Below, piece after piece: positions 25,088-34,006 of a stretch of DNA of 64,000 nt. A program made the translations under genes and the position numbers. Below the pieces are notes generated by a model that was given only the letters and a program-made list of their open reading frames with translations, was not told the DNA's origin and did not search any database. Position 1 is the stretch's first letter, and each line of letters begins with the position of its first letter. The stretch comes from JARRNE01 sp963824085 (lineage in GTDB: Bacteria > Pseudomonadota > Gammaproteobacteria > Chromatiales > Chromatiaceae): NCBI GenBank assembly GCA_963824085.1, contig CAWGNT010000005.1:1-64000 (forward strand). Reading direction: 5' to 3'.

Positions 25088-28000
25088 ATGCCGTCGGCGA
25101 ATGAATTGCCGACTTCGCAGGCTACCACCTTCGAAGTGCAGCTGAATCGTGAGCTCGAAGCGATCGAGTGGGCTCGCTATTGCGTGAAGCATGCGCGCGG
25201 GACGGCGGCGGACGTGGAGATCCCGGTGGACCCGGGGCGCGACAGCAGCCATGGAATGGAAGAAGATGCAATCGACCGTGCCCACGAACACAACTTGCTC
25301 GGGCTTGCGTTCTCCGGCGGCGGCATCCGCAGCGCAACATTCAATCTGGGCGTTATCCAGCGCTTGGCGGAGCTGCGGCTGTTACACGGCGTCGACTACC
25401 TGTCCACTGTCTCCGGCGGCGGCTACATCGGCGGCTGGCTGTCCGCCTGGGTGAACCGACAGCAGCAAGACGAGGCAACCGGCGTCCGGCCGGGGGTGCT
25501 CGGCGTGGAAGACTGCCTGCGCACCTGCGGAGCAAACGAATACGGCGCAGAGCCATCGGCAGAGCCTCGGCAGGTCCGCTGGTTGCGGGAGCTCAGCAAT
25601 TTCCTGACCCCTCGCGTCGGCGCCTTCAGCACCGACACCCTCTCGGGGGTGGCAACCTATTTGCGCAACCTGCTGCTCAACCAAACGATATTGGTTGGTT
25701 TCGGTACCTCCCTGTTAGTCGTACCCTGGTGCCTCGCCGCAATTCTGTACCAACTCGACGACGGTTGGATCAGGCTCGCGCACTGGGCGAGTGCGCTGCT
25801 GCTCCTCATCGGCTCCTTTCTCGCGGGATACGAGACGCTCCGTGCAGATCGCGGGCGGTGGGCGGAAGCCCCGTCTCCCCAGGCCGACGCGCGGGCGCGA
25901 CACCTCTACTGGGTCATGTTCACCTCATTCGCTGGGGCGGCAGTCCTCGCCGGTATATCGGTAACCTACAGCCCCGAGCTTCTGGGTTGGCGCTGGCTTC
26001 TTCTCGCCGGCGCCTACGGAGTTGGCACATCCGCCGGGTGGTGGACAGCCGCTTACCGCCTGCGAGGGCGGGTTTCGGAGACCGACCCTGGCAAGCTGTG
26101 GCTCATTCGCCCCGTCTGGGCCCTGGTCGCAGGGGTCGGACTTGGCGGGATCGTGCTGCTATGGGCATGGCTCGTTCGGAGCGCCTGGGGCGACCTTGCG
26201 AGCCCGCTCCCCGCCGTAGCATTGGGCCCCTTGGTGATCCTGGGGACCATCCTTCTCACAGTGACCGTGCATCTCGGCCTCACCGGTCGCGGCCTGCGCG
26301 AGGCCGGACGCGAGCTTTGGAGCAGCCACGGCGCTCACCAGATGCGCTTCGGTGTCGGCTGGCTGGTGTTCGGAAGCTCCTCTCTCTTCGGCCCGCTAGT
26401 CCTGATGCTGGCGAGCAACTGGGTCGCCGCACTGGGCGGTATCGCCTGGGTCCTGACCACGGTGGCCGGCGTGCTCGCGGGATCAAGCACCTCGACCGGC
26501 GCCGGAGGCAAGAAGACCGCGGAGCTTGCCGCGCGAATCGCGCCGTACGTCTTCGTCTTAGGGGCCCTATTGGCGGTTTCCTACGGCCTGTACCGCGCCA
26601 TGTGGTGGCAGTGGTCTCCGCAAGAGGTCCCACCGAGGGCAGCCGTGTGCGAGCCCTCGCCGCGGCAGGCCGTGTACCAGTTCGATGTCAAGACCGACAC
26701 GTATACGGCAGCTGGCAGCCTGTACAACACCGAACGCGCACCGAGGAGATGCGTCCCAGGATACATTCAGGCGAGTGCGGCGCTGGTCAAGGGACAGGGG
26801 ACGGTGCTGCTCGTCGCGGCATTCGGGCTGATGCTCGCGGTGACCCTGCTGAGCTTGCGCGTGGACGTCAACGTGTTCGGCTTCAACATGTTCTACCGCA
26901 ACCGCATCGAGCGGTGTTACCTGGGGGCGAGCAACGTCGGGCGGCGCCCGCACCCGCTCACCGGACTGGACCCGACGGATGCCCCCAGACTCAGGGACCT
27001 CGTCCAGGGAGGGGCCGGGAGCCGAGGTCCCGCGGCGCCGCGGCTCGCCCAGCGGCCGTTTCCGATCATCAACGCGGCGCTGAACATCACCTCGTCGCGC
27101 AATCTCGCCTGGCAGGAGCGCAAGGCGGCCTCCTTTACCTTTACCCCGATGTATTGCGGCTACGAGATCAAGGACACCGACGGAACGCTGCTCTCGGGCT
27201 ATCAGCACACCGAAGACTACGTGCGAACCCAGAACAAATGGATATCCCTGGGTCTGCCAATATCGGTCTCCGGGGCCGCAGCTAGTCCGAATGAGGGTTA
27301 CCACACGAGCGCCGCCACCGCATTTCTGATGACCGTATTCAACGTGCGGCTCGGTTGGTGGCTTCAAAATCCGCGTTACCCGCAGCAGTGGCAGCAGGCA
27401 GGCCCAACCTTCTCGCTCTTCCTGCTCCTTCAGGAGCTTGCGGGAATGACCAACGACGCATCGCGCTACGTGTACCTGAGCGACGGCGGTCACTTCGAGA
27501 ATCTGGGGATCTACGAGCTGGTACGCCGTCGTTGCCACTACATTGTCGCCTGCGATGCCGGTTGCGACCCCAAGTACGGCTTCGACGACCTCGGAAACGC
27601 CATTCGCAAGTGTCAGATCGACCTCGGGATCGACATCGATATCGATCCCCGGGGTATCCGTCCCGATGCCGCCACCGGCAACAGCAGCGTCCACTGCGCG
27701 GTCGGTCGTATCCACTATGAAATGGCGGACAAGAACGCGCGACCCGGTTTCCTGTTGTACGTGAAGACGTCGCTCACGGGAGACGAACCAACGGACATCC
27801 TGCAGTACGCGGGAGAGCACCCGGCGTTTCCTCACGAGACGACCGCCGACCAGTGGTACAGCGAGTCCCAGTTCGAGAGCTATCGCAAGCTCGGCTTCCA
27901 CACCATTGGCGCAGTCCTCGCTGACGCTGTCAGCGAGCCTAGCGCCGCGGAAGACATGCGGGAGCGCGATCTGGAGGACGTCTTCACGGCGCTCCGCGAG

Positions 28001-28915
28001 CGCTGGTATCCGTCCAACCCGCAGGCCCGAGCGTCCTTCTCCAGGCACGGCGAGGCAGTCGAGGCGATCTTCGAGCGCATCCGTAAGGATGACCATCTCC
28101 GGTTCTTGGACGACCAGCTCTATCCGGAGTGGCGGCACCTGATGGACGGGAAACGGGTGGCAAGGTCCGATCCGACCCCGACGATGCTCCCGAACCAAGC
28201 AGCGGAGATTCGGGCGGGCTTCTATCTGTGCAGCTCACTGCTCCGAATCATGGAGAGCGTGTATCACGATCTCTCCCTGGAGGAGCAGTACGATCACCCC
28301 GATAATCGCGGCTGGATGAATCTGTTCCGGCACTGGTCCTGGGCCGGGATGGTGCGAGTGACCTGGGCCATATCGGCAAACATGTTTGGTGCGCGATTCC
28401 AGCGGTTTTGTCGGCGTCGGCTCGACTTACCCGTCGGGGAGGTCAGCTGCGGCGATCCCGTGAGATTCGCGGAAATGGGCCCAGAAGCGGGCCTAAACTT
28501 TCTGGAGACGAATCACGTCCGCAGGCTCGTCGGGGAGTGCTTTCCGAAACGGAAACGCTCGATGTCCGTCGTTCAGCTCTCGCTTCAGGTCATCAGCCCA
28601 TTCAGCTCAGAGGACCGAGTGGCGTTTGCATTTCCGTTCGCATTCGCCCTGGTTGATTCCATCGGCGGCAAACGTGTGCTGGTCTACTTCCGCGTTCGGG
28701 ACCACCTGCGCGGCATCGGCCTGGGACGCAAGGGACTGGCCGTCTTGCTTAAGGAAAGAAAGGTGCGGGATATCGTTCCCCTGGATCGTTTAGCACAGAA
28801 GCGCGTCTCCGCGGTCATCAGAGAGGCGAATTACGCGACGTTGCATCGCCTTTGGAGCTCGGTCGTCACGGCGGCCGAGGAGAGTGGCTCCGGAGACATT
28901 GACCGGTTCGTTTAG
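25088..28915 (+). CDS. Large membrane-embedded patatin-like phospholipase
   Basis: 1275 residues, GGAGAT before the ATG. The patatin active site is split by a membrane region. The N-terminus has the oxyanion loop LAFSGGGIRSATFNLGVIQ (residues 73-91) and the nucleophile Ser109 in STVSGGGYIGG. Then come about eight hydrophobic segments between residues 195 and 505, another near 570-590, and only after this the catalytic Asp in YLSDGGHFENLGIYELVRRR (about residue 797). The C-terminal 400 residues are soluble and end with VRDHLRGIGLGRKGLAVLLK. Ser-Asp dyad enzymes of this family hydrolyse acyl lipids; the insertion of a multi-pass domain between Ser and Asp is known in some bacterial patatin-like proteins, whose roles are not defined. 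The gene is monocistronic. Confidence 0.85.
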   Translation: MPSANELPTSQATTFEVQLNRELEAIEWARYCVKHARGTAADVEIPVDPGRDSSHGMEEDAIDRAHEHNLLGLAFSGGGIRSATFNLGVIQRLAELRLLHGVDYLSTVSGGGYIGGWLSAWVNRQQQDEATGVRPGVLGVEDCLRTCGANEYGAEPSAEPRQVRWLRELSNFLTPRVGAFSTDTLSGVATYLRNLLLNQTILVGFGTSLLVVPWCLAAILYQLDDGWIRLAHWASALLLLIGSFLAGYETLRADRGRWAEAPSPQADARARHLYWVMFTSFAGAAVLAGISVTYSPELLGWRWLLLAGAYGVGTSAGWWTAAYRLRGRVSETDPGKLWLIRPVWALVAGVGLGGIVLLWAWLVRSAWGDLASPLPAVALGPLVILGTILLTVTVHLGLTGRGLREAGRELWSSHGAHQMRFGVGWLVFGSSSLFGPLVLMLASNWVAALGGIAWVLTTVAGVLAGSSTSTGAGGKKTAELAARIAPYVFVLGALLAVSYGLYRAMWWQWSPQEVPPRAAVCEPSPRQAVYQFDVKTDTYTAAGSLYNTERAPRRCVPGYIQASAALVKGQGTVLLVAAFGLMLAVTLLSLRVDVNVFGFNMFYRNRIERCYLGASNVGRRPHPLTGLDPTDAPRLRDLVQGGAGSRGPAAPRLAQRPFPIINAALNITSSRNLAWQERKAASFTFTPMYCGYEIKDTDGTLLSGYQHTEDYVRTQNKWISLGLPISVSGAAASPNEGYHTSAATAFLMTVFNVRLGWWLQNPRYPQQWQQAGPTFSLFLLLQELAGMTNDASRYVYLSDGGHFENLGIYELVRRRCHYIVACDAGCDPKYGFDDLGNAIRKCQIDLGIDIDIDPRGIRPDAATGNSSVHCAVGRIHYEMADKNARPGFLLYVKTSLTGDEPTDILQYAGEHPAFPHETTADQWYSESQFESYRKLGFHTIGAVLADAVSEPSAAEDMRERDLEDVFTALRERWYPSNPQARASFSRHGEAVEAIFERIRKDDHLRFLDDQLYPEWRHLMDGKRVARSDPTPTMLPNQAAEIRAGFYLCSSLLRIMESVYHDLSLEEQYDHPDNRGWMNLFRHWSWAGMVRVTWAISANMFGARFQRFCRRRLDLPVGEVSCGDPVRFAEMGPEAGLNFLETNHVRRLVGECFPKRKRSMSVVQLSLQVISPFSSEDRVAFAFPFAFALVDSIGGKRVLVYFRVRDHLRGIGLGRKGLAVLLKERKVRDIVPLDRLAQKRVSAVIREANYATLHRLWSSVVTAAEESGSGDIDRFV

Positions 28916-29222
28916 ACCGATTCAGCAGTCCAAACCTGATGTCTCGAAGCGACGCACTCGGCACCGCGAGGCGGATATTGGGATGACAGGCGTTCGTACC
29001 GGCACACGACGCAGCACAAGTCAAAAGTGTCGGTTATGCACATCGCGGCCTTCGTAGCGGGGACCGGTCGAAGATGCGACTGCTTGTCAATTCCCCTTTT
29101 TCGGGAATCGAGAACTGGATCACAAATCTTTGGAATGCAAGGGGCCGCAGAAACGCGACCGACCTTAGTCCAGTCTAACAAGAGTGCTCCCACAACCGGG
29201 ACTTACGGCATTGCGGACGTCG

Positions 29223-29243
29223 AGATCCACAGACTTATCCACA
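29223..29243 (+). promoter_or_regulatory. DnaA-box-like pair
   Basis: A perfect TTATCCACA (29235-29243) is preceded by AGATCCACA (29223-29231) in the same orientation, 12 bases apart. No dnaA, dnaN or clustered boxes occur, so this is not a replication origin. It sits 290 bases upstream of the transketolase-like gene in a long AT-richer leader. Confidence 0.4.
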
Positions 29244-29418
29244 GGTGGCGTGGACAAAAATACGTTTGCTGCCACACGCTTGAAGCTATCCTGCAACTTC
29301 TCGAAATAACCTTAATAACTGTCTACAACCTGCTCTTCAGTCCTATTTACCTGCCCCGGAAAGGGCCTGCGATCTGTTCCGCACCCCGGTCATTGCGCCG
29401 TCCTATGCTAAAAATTTC

Positions 29419-29449
29419 GCATTACGCAACAGTTCTTGCATTGCGCAAT
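29419..29449. promoter_or_regulatory. Repeated operator-like motif upstream of the transketolase-like gene
   Basis: GCATTACGCAA (29419-29429) and GCATTGCGCAA (29438-29448) are direct repeats spaced 19 bases start to start. The second contains the perfect palindrome ATTGCGCAAT (29440-29449). They lie about 85-115 bases before the start codon, a usual position for a regulator site. The remainder of the 617-base gap 28916-29532 shows no gene. Confidence 0.4.
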
Positions 29450-29532
29450 CATGGCTTGGGCACTACCCTGAGCATTAGTCGGCGACGCCCGTTGCCGAGA
29501 GAGACAACAGCTCATGTTTAGGAGAGCCCCCC

Positions 29533-31749
29533 ATGAACGCAACAGCGGAGCACGCATCATCCGGATCGGCCGATCTCACGGACGGCATCGAGTACTTCGG
29601 TAAGCCTTGGCCTCAGTTCGAGCAGCACGCCCGCGAGGCAGTCATCGCTGAGGGGCAGCACGGCATCGCCTCGGCGACGGACGAGCGCGCCGTCTACCAG
29701 ACGCTACTTGCAGCGGACGCCCTGCGCTATCTCACCCTGCAGGTTACGGGCGCCAAGGGATCCGGGCACCCGGGCGGCTTCGCGTCAAGCGCCGAGGCCC
29801 ATGCGGCGCTCATGATGCTCGGACATACCAATATCGTTACCGAGGTCGGCCACCACGCGCCCGGCTTCTACAGCGCGATGTTTCTGGACTCCTCCCTGGA
29901 GGAAATGGGTATCCGTAGCGTGCGGGAGATGCGTGAGCGCTTTCGCGAGCGTGAGGGGCTGCTCGGCCACCTCTCCGGCGCGATTCCCGGAATCCTCTCG
30001 CCCGCCGGCCCGCTGGGCCAGGGCCAGCACTTCGCGATGGCTGGAGCCCTTCTACACCCCGATACCCTGTTCCCAGTGACCATCGGCGACGGCGGGATGG
30101 GCGAGCCGTACCCACTCTCAGCGATGATGCATTTCCACACCGCCTATCCGCAGGTCACTAACTTCCTACCCGTGCTGATCTGGAACGGCTACAGCCAGGA
30201 GCACCACGCCATGGTCTCCACCTGGGACAATGCGCGCATGATTGCGTACTGGCGCGCCCACGGCTTTGACGAGGTAGTGCTGGTGGATGCCAAGGCATTC
30301 GACGACAGCGGCCAGGATGCCCCTTATGCGGACAGCACCCGGTTCTCTTTCGGGCAGCGGCTCGCGTTTGCCGCAGCGGTGCTCGAGGGCGTGGACCGGG
30401 CGGCGCGCTCGGCATTGGGCGGCAGACCCACCGCCTTTATCATCAAGCAGCTCAAGGGCTCCGGGGTTCACACCACGGGGTCGAAGTCACACAACCTGTA
30501 CCCGGCGGACACCCTCGACCAGCCCCACATCAGCGAGGCCCTCAAGCGCCGCGCCCTGCCTCCCCAGGCCTGGCAGATCGTGCGCGAGAACCTCCGCCGC
30601 GCGGGAGGGGGTCCAGCAGTGGCGACCGTGGTGACCGAGCGTCCGCTTCCACTTGCGCCTCTGGGCAAACTCCCCATACAGACGTTCGCCCTGGGGGACA
30701 AGCAAGTGCCCGCAACCGCCCTTGGAGCCCTCGTGGCCGCAGTGGGGCGCACCGACCCGCGTTTCTTGGTGACCAATGCGGACGGTAACGAAGCGTCGGC
30801 GATGAAGAACATCAACGAGGCCCTCGGCATCCGCCATCCCACGACGGACGAGCTCTACAACCAGCGCCCGGACGGCCAGGTTTACGAACCCCTGAGCGAG
30901 GACGCCTGCGCCGGTCTCGCCGCCGCCATCGCACTCTTCGGCGGACGTTCCCTTTGGCTGTCCTACGAGAGCTTCGTCATCAACGGTTGGCCCATCTTCC
31001 AGACGGTGACTCAGGCGATGGCGGAGCTGCGCCGCAAGACGCCGTCGGCAATCGCCATGTTCACCGCCGGCGCCCTGGAGCAGGGTCGCAACGGCTGGAC
31101 CCACCAGCGCCCTGAGATCGAGAACTATGTGGCCGCCCAGATGCGCAACGGCAACGTCTATGCCTTGTTCCCGGTGGACGCCAACATGATCCAGGCTGCC
31201 TATGGATGGGCGTTGGAAAGCTGGAACAAGGGCATCGCCATCTTTGCCTCCAAAAGTCCGCTGCCGGTACGTACCAACCCCGAGGAGGCTGCCGAGGCGG
31301 TAGAGCGCGGCGCCATCGCGCTCTACGAGGGCATGGGCGGCGACAAGGGCACGGTAGTCTTGGCGGTGACCGGCGACATGGTCTTCCTCCCCGTGTTCGA
31401 GGCCAAGGACCTGCTCGAAGCGAATGGGTACAGGGTGCGCATCGTGGCCGTGGTAAACCCGCGGCGGCTCTACCGACCCCAGGACGTGGCCTGGGAGACC
31501 TGTGCCCAGCCGGACAACGCCTTCATGGACGCTGACCACTTCAATACGCTCTTTGACGGTGACCTGCTGTGCGCCGTAAGCGGCGGCCCGGGCGCCCCGC
31601 TGGAGCCGGTGCTGCTGCGTTCGCGCGCCCCGCGGCGCGAGCTGATGACTTGGAAACGGGGTGAGACCACCGCCACGCCCGGCGAGGTCATGGCCCTCAA
31701 TGGCCTCACCGCCGAGAACATCGCCGCCCGCGTGATGGCCATGGGCTGA
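29533..31749 (+). CDS. Thiamine-diphosphate enzyme of the transketolase/phosphoketolase superfamily
   Basis: 738 residues, GGAG before the ATG. The pyrophosphate/metal motif is IGDGGMGEPYPLSAMMHFH near residue 180, comparable to the GDGE motif of phosphoketolases, followed by VLIWNGYSQEHHAMVSTW, which parallels their LNGYKI segment. The substrate-side motif GAKGSGHPGGFASSAEAHAA lies around residue 73. The central half (NADGNEASAMKNINEALGI, then LWLSYESFVINGWPIFQTVTQ) and the C-terminal domain also follow the phosphoketolase/transketolase plan. It should act on a ketose phosphate such as xylulose 5-phosphate. Relatives are sometimes annotated as xylulose-5-phosphate 3-epimerase; I see no proof of either activity. 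The next gene, 346 bases downstream, is a DUF1537 kinase on the same strand, which suggests a sugar-acid or pentose-phosphate branch. Confidence 0.8.
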   Translation: MNATAEHASSGSADLTDGIEYFGKPWPQFEQHAREAVIAEGQHGIASATDERAVYQTLLAADALRYLTLQVTGAKGSGHPGGFASSAEAHAALMMLGHTNIVTEVGHHAPGFYSAMFLDSSLEEMGIRSVREMRERFREREGLLGHLSGAIPGILSPAGPLGQGQHFAMAGALLHPDTLFPVTIGDGGMGEPYPLSAMMHFHTAYPQVTNFLPVLIWNGYSQEHHAMVSTWDNARMIAYWRAHGFDEVVLVDAKAFDDSGQDAPYADSTRFSFGQRLAFAAAVLEGVDRAARSALGGRPTAFIIKQLKGSGVHTTGSKSHNLYPADTLDQPHISEALKRRALPPQAWQIVRENLRRAGGGPAVATVVTERPLPLAPLGKLPIQTFALGDKQVPATALGALVAAVGRTDPRFLVTNADGNEASAMKNINEALGIRHPTTDELYNQRPDGQVYEPLSEDACAGLAAAIALFGGRSLWLSYESFVINGWPIFQTVTQAMAELRRKTPSAIAMFTAGALEQGRNGWTHQRPEIENYVAAQMRNGNVYALFPVDANMIQAAYGWALESWNKGIAIFASKSPLPVRTNPEEAAEAVERGAIALYEGMGGDKGTVVLAVTGDMVFLPVFEAKDLLEANGYRVRIVAVVNPRRLYRPQDVAWETCAQPDNAFMDADHFNTLFDGDLLCAVSGGPGAPLEPVLLRSRAPRRELMTWKRGETTATPGEVMALNGLTAENIAARVMAMG

Positions 31750-31761
31750 GTCGGTTGAACC

Positions 31762-32070
31762 GCTGAGACACAGAGGGCGCAGAGAGGAATCAGACAGAGG
31801 ATTAATAGCACTGCCGAGGCGCCAAGAACGCCAAGGTAGGAGATGTCGAAAGAGCTGAATGGCGCGCAAGGCCCCTCGCCCTGGGCGGGGGTTGGGGCGA
31901 GGGGACAAGCGCCGGACGCAATCGGCTTCCGGCTTATCGACCAGCGGATCGCACTGAAGCGGCGAGGACATTCGCCCCACCCCAAGCAGCGCCTTCCAAT
32001 ATTCTCTGCGCCCTCCGCGTCTCTGCGGTTAATCCGATCCCATCTTGGCGTCCCTGGCGCCTTGGCGGTT
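31762..32070. repeat. Paired GC-rich dispersed repeats in inverted orientation
   Basis: Two short repeat types each occur twice as inverted partners: GAGACACAGAGGGCGCAGAG (31766) with CTCTGCGCCCTCCGCGTCTC (about 32009), and CCGAGGCGCCAAGAACGCCA (31814) with TTGGCGTCCCTGGCGCCTTG (32045). A CCCTCGCCCTGGGCGGGGGTTGGGGCGAGGGG hairpin lies between. The block fills the gap before the DUF1537 gene; no gene is seen in it. Confidence 0.65.
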
Positions 32071-32095
32071 GGGTTTAACAGTGCGTATAAGACTA

Positions 32096-33433
32096 ATGAC
32101 TGATACCAAAATCATCGTCCTCGACGACGACCCCACCGGCTCGCAGACGGTCCACAGCTGCCTGCTGCTGACCCGCTGGGACCCTGAGACCTTGCGCGAC
32201 GCCCTGGAAGACGACGCGCCCCTCTTCTTCGTGCTGACCAATACCCGCGGCATGGATGCGCAGCGGGCGGCGGCGGTGACGCGGGAGGTATGCCGCAACC
32301 TGCACACCGCCCTCGACGAGCTCGCTGCGGTCGGAAGGACGATCCAGCCGCTCCTTGTCAGCCGCTCGGACTCGACGCTGCGCGGTCATTATCCGGTGGA
32401 GACGGACGTGATCGCGGAGGAGCTGGGCCCCTTCGACGCCCACTTTCTGGTGCCGGCTTTCTTCGAGGGCGGTCGGGTTACGGTGGACAGCATCCACTTT
32501 ATCGAGATGGACGGAATACGGGTCCCGACGCATGAGACCGAGTTCGCCCGCGACTCGGTATTCGGCTACTCGACGAGCTATTTGCCGGACTACGTGGCCG
32601 AGAAGACGCGCGGGCGCATTCCCGCGGCTGCGGTAGAGCGGTTCTTGCTCCGCGACGTGCGCGGAGACGTTCGCGACCGGCTCCAGGGTCTGAGCCGCAA
32701 CCGCTGCTGCGTGGTCGACGCTGAGCGCCAGGCCGACCTGGACCATTTCACCGCCCAGATCCTCGAGGCCGTTGCCGGCGGCAAGCGCTTCCTGTTCCGC
32801 AGCGGCGCGAGTCTTCTCACCTCCCTGGCCCGCCTGCCGCCGCAGCCGGTGGCTGCCGTCGAAATGCACCGTTACGTGCGCAACACCTTGCCTGGAGCCG
32901 TGATCGTGGGCTCCCACGTACGCAAGACAACGGCGCAGCTGGAGGCCCTGCTAGCGGAGCCAGACGTCGCGGCGGTCGAGGTCGACGTCGATAGAACTCT
33001 GCGAGACCGCGAAGGGCTTCTGCGGGAGGTGCTGGACAAAGCCCATGCCGCCCACGCGAAAGGGCTCGCGCCCGTGGTCTTCACCAGTCGGATGGAGCGC
33101 ACCTTTACGGACCAGGCGACGCGGCTCGCCTTCGGGGAGCAGGTCTCGGCCCTGCTGATGGACGTGGTGCGGGGACTCCCGGAAGGGATCAGTTTCCTGA
33201 TCAGCAAGGGCGGCATCACGTCCAATGACGTTCTGAGCGACGGGTTGGCACTGCGCAGCTCCCGAGTGCTCGGCCAGGTGTTGCCGGGCTGCTCCGTGGT
33301 GCGCTGCCCGGACGACCACGCTCGCTACCCGCGGCTCCCAGTGGTCATCTTCCCCGGCAATGTCGGCGACGCGAACGCACTCGCCACGGCCTACCGGCGG
33401 CTTGCAGGGGGGCCGAGGACCTCGGAGCCTTAA
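32096..33433 (+). CDS. Four-carbon acid sugar kinase family protein (DUF1537)
   Basis: 445 residues from the ATG at 32096; an upstream in-frame start would be inside the repeat. The N-terminal domain carries IIVLDDDPTGSQTVH (residues 5-19) and LLVSRSDSTLRGHYP (about 84-98), both signatures of the family. The C-terminal nucleotide-binding domain has the SKGGITSNDV motif near residue 380 and VIFPGNVGD near the end. Characterised members phosphorylate four-carbon acids (threonate, erythronate) or oxo-sugar acids with ATP. The neighbour upstream is a phosphoketolase-like enzyme, pointing to breakdown of a phosphorylated sugar acid; the exact substrate is unknown. A weak AAGA-type ribosome site precedes the start. 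Confidence 0.88.
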   Translation: MTDTKIIVLDDDPTGSQTVHSCLLLTRWDPETLRDALEDDAPLFFVLTNTRGMDAQRAAAVTREVCRNLHTALDELAAVGRTIQPLLVSRSDSTLRGHYPVETDVIAEELGPFDAHFLVPAFFEGGRVTVDSIHFIEMDGIRVPTHETEFARDSVFGYSTSYLPDYVAEKTRGRIPAAAVERFLLRDVRGDVRDRLQGLSRNRCCVVDAERQADLDHFTAQILEAVAGGKRFLFRSGASLLTSLARLPPQPVAAVEMHRYVRNTLPGAVIVGSHVRKTTAQLEALLAEPDVAAVEVDVDRTLRDREGLLREVLDKAHAAHAKGLAPVVFTSRMERTFTDQATRLAFGEQVSALLMDVVRGLPEGISFLISKGGITSNDVLSDGLALRSSRVLGQVLPGCSVVRCPDDHARYPRLPVVIFPGNVGDANALATAYRRLAGGPRTSEP

Positions 33434-33485
33434 CTGCGGACGGGCGCGCCAGCGAATCATGGTGCTAGAGGACTGTCCTCGGTCC

Positions 33486-33959
33486 TCAGGCCTTCGCAGC
33501 CGCCTGTGTCTGCTCGGGTCGGATGCGCGGCGTGAAGTAGACGTCTGCGTCGTCCAGGTCGACGTCGTTTCCGGCGCCGTCCTCCAGCGCCTGGTCGTAG
33601 TCCTTCCAGCCGCGCAGCCCGGTCTGCAGCGAGCAGACGTCCTGATAGCCGAGCACCTGCATCGAATGCGCCGCGAGCACACTGCGGTAGCCTGAGCGGC
33701 AGACGACGACCACCTCCCGCTCGCGCGCCTGCACGAGCTCCGGCACGGTCTCTTCATAGTCCCATTCGCAGGCCGACTCGAGGATACCGCGCGGTACGTT
33801 GATGGAGCCTGCGACGTGCATCGCCTCGTACTCGTAAGGCTCACGCACGTCGACGATCAACAGGTCGGGGTTGGTCTCCAGTCGCTCTGCCAGATCCCAA
33901 GGCATGATCTCCCGTACATCCGACAAACAGCCTCGGACCAGCTCGATAAAGTTCTTCAT
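33486..33959 (-). CDS. Rhodanese-like sulfurtransferase
   Basis: 157 residues. A single rhodanese domain: LLIVDVREPYEYEAMHVAGS (about residues 33-52) and the active-site loop VVVCRSGYRS with Cys87. A short N-terminal extension (FIELVRGCLSDVREIMPWDL) and an acidic-then-polar C-terminal tail flank it. It should carry persulfide sulfur on Cys87 in the cytoplasm. It is the last gene of a minus-strand run with a NarL-type regulator (47-base gap), a sensor kinase and an Atm1-like exporter; this context suggests sulfur or thiol-redox work rather than a housekeeping role. Confidence 0.9.
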   Translation of the reverse strand: MKNFIELVRGCLSDVREIMPWDLAERLETNPDLLIVDVREPYEYEAMHVAGSINVPRGILESACEWDYEETVPELVQAREREVVVVCRSGYRSVLAAHSMQVLGYQDVCSLQTGLRGWKDYDQALEDGAGNDVDLDDADVYFTPRIRPEQTQAAAKA

Positions 33960-34006
33960 TCGCTTCTGCCTCTAACTCTTGTTCCTGAAAATCGCTCCTG
34001 TGCGGT

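Noticed and set aside
26567..28198. 543-codon open frame on the minus strand
   Set aside because: Antisense shadow of the large patatin gene; no motif.
29223..29243. Replication origin
   Set aside because: Only one perfect DnaA box and one weak partner; no dnaA, dnaN or AT-rich unwinding cluster nearby.
29450..29480. Sigma-54-type promoter before the ThDP enzyme
   Set aside because: GG and GC elements are present, but the spacing is 11 instead of 10 bases.
30487..31980. 497-codon open frame on the minus strand
   Set aside because: Antisense to the transketolase-like gene, no ribosome site or motif.
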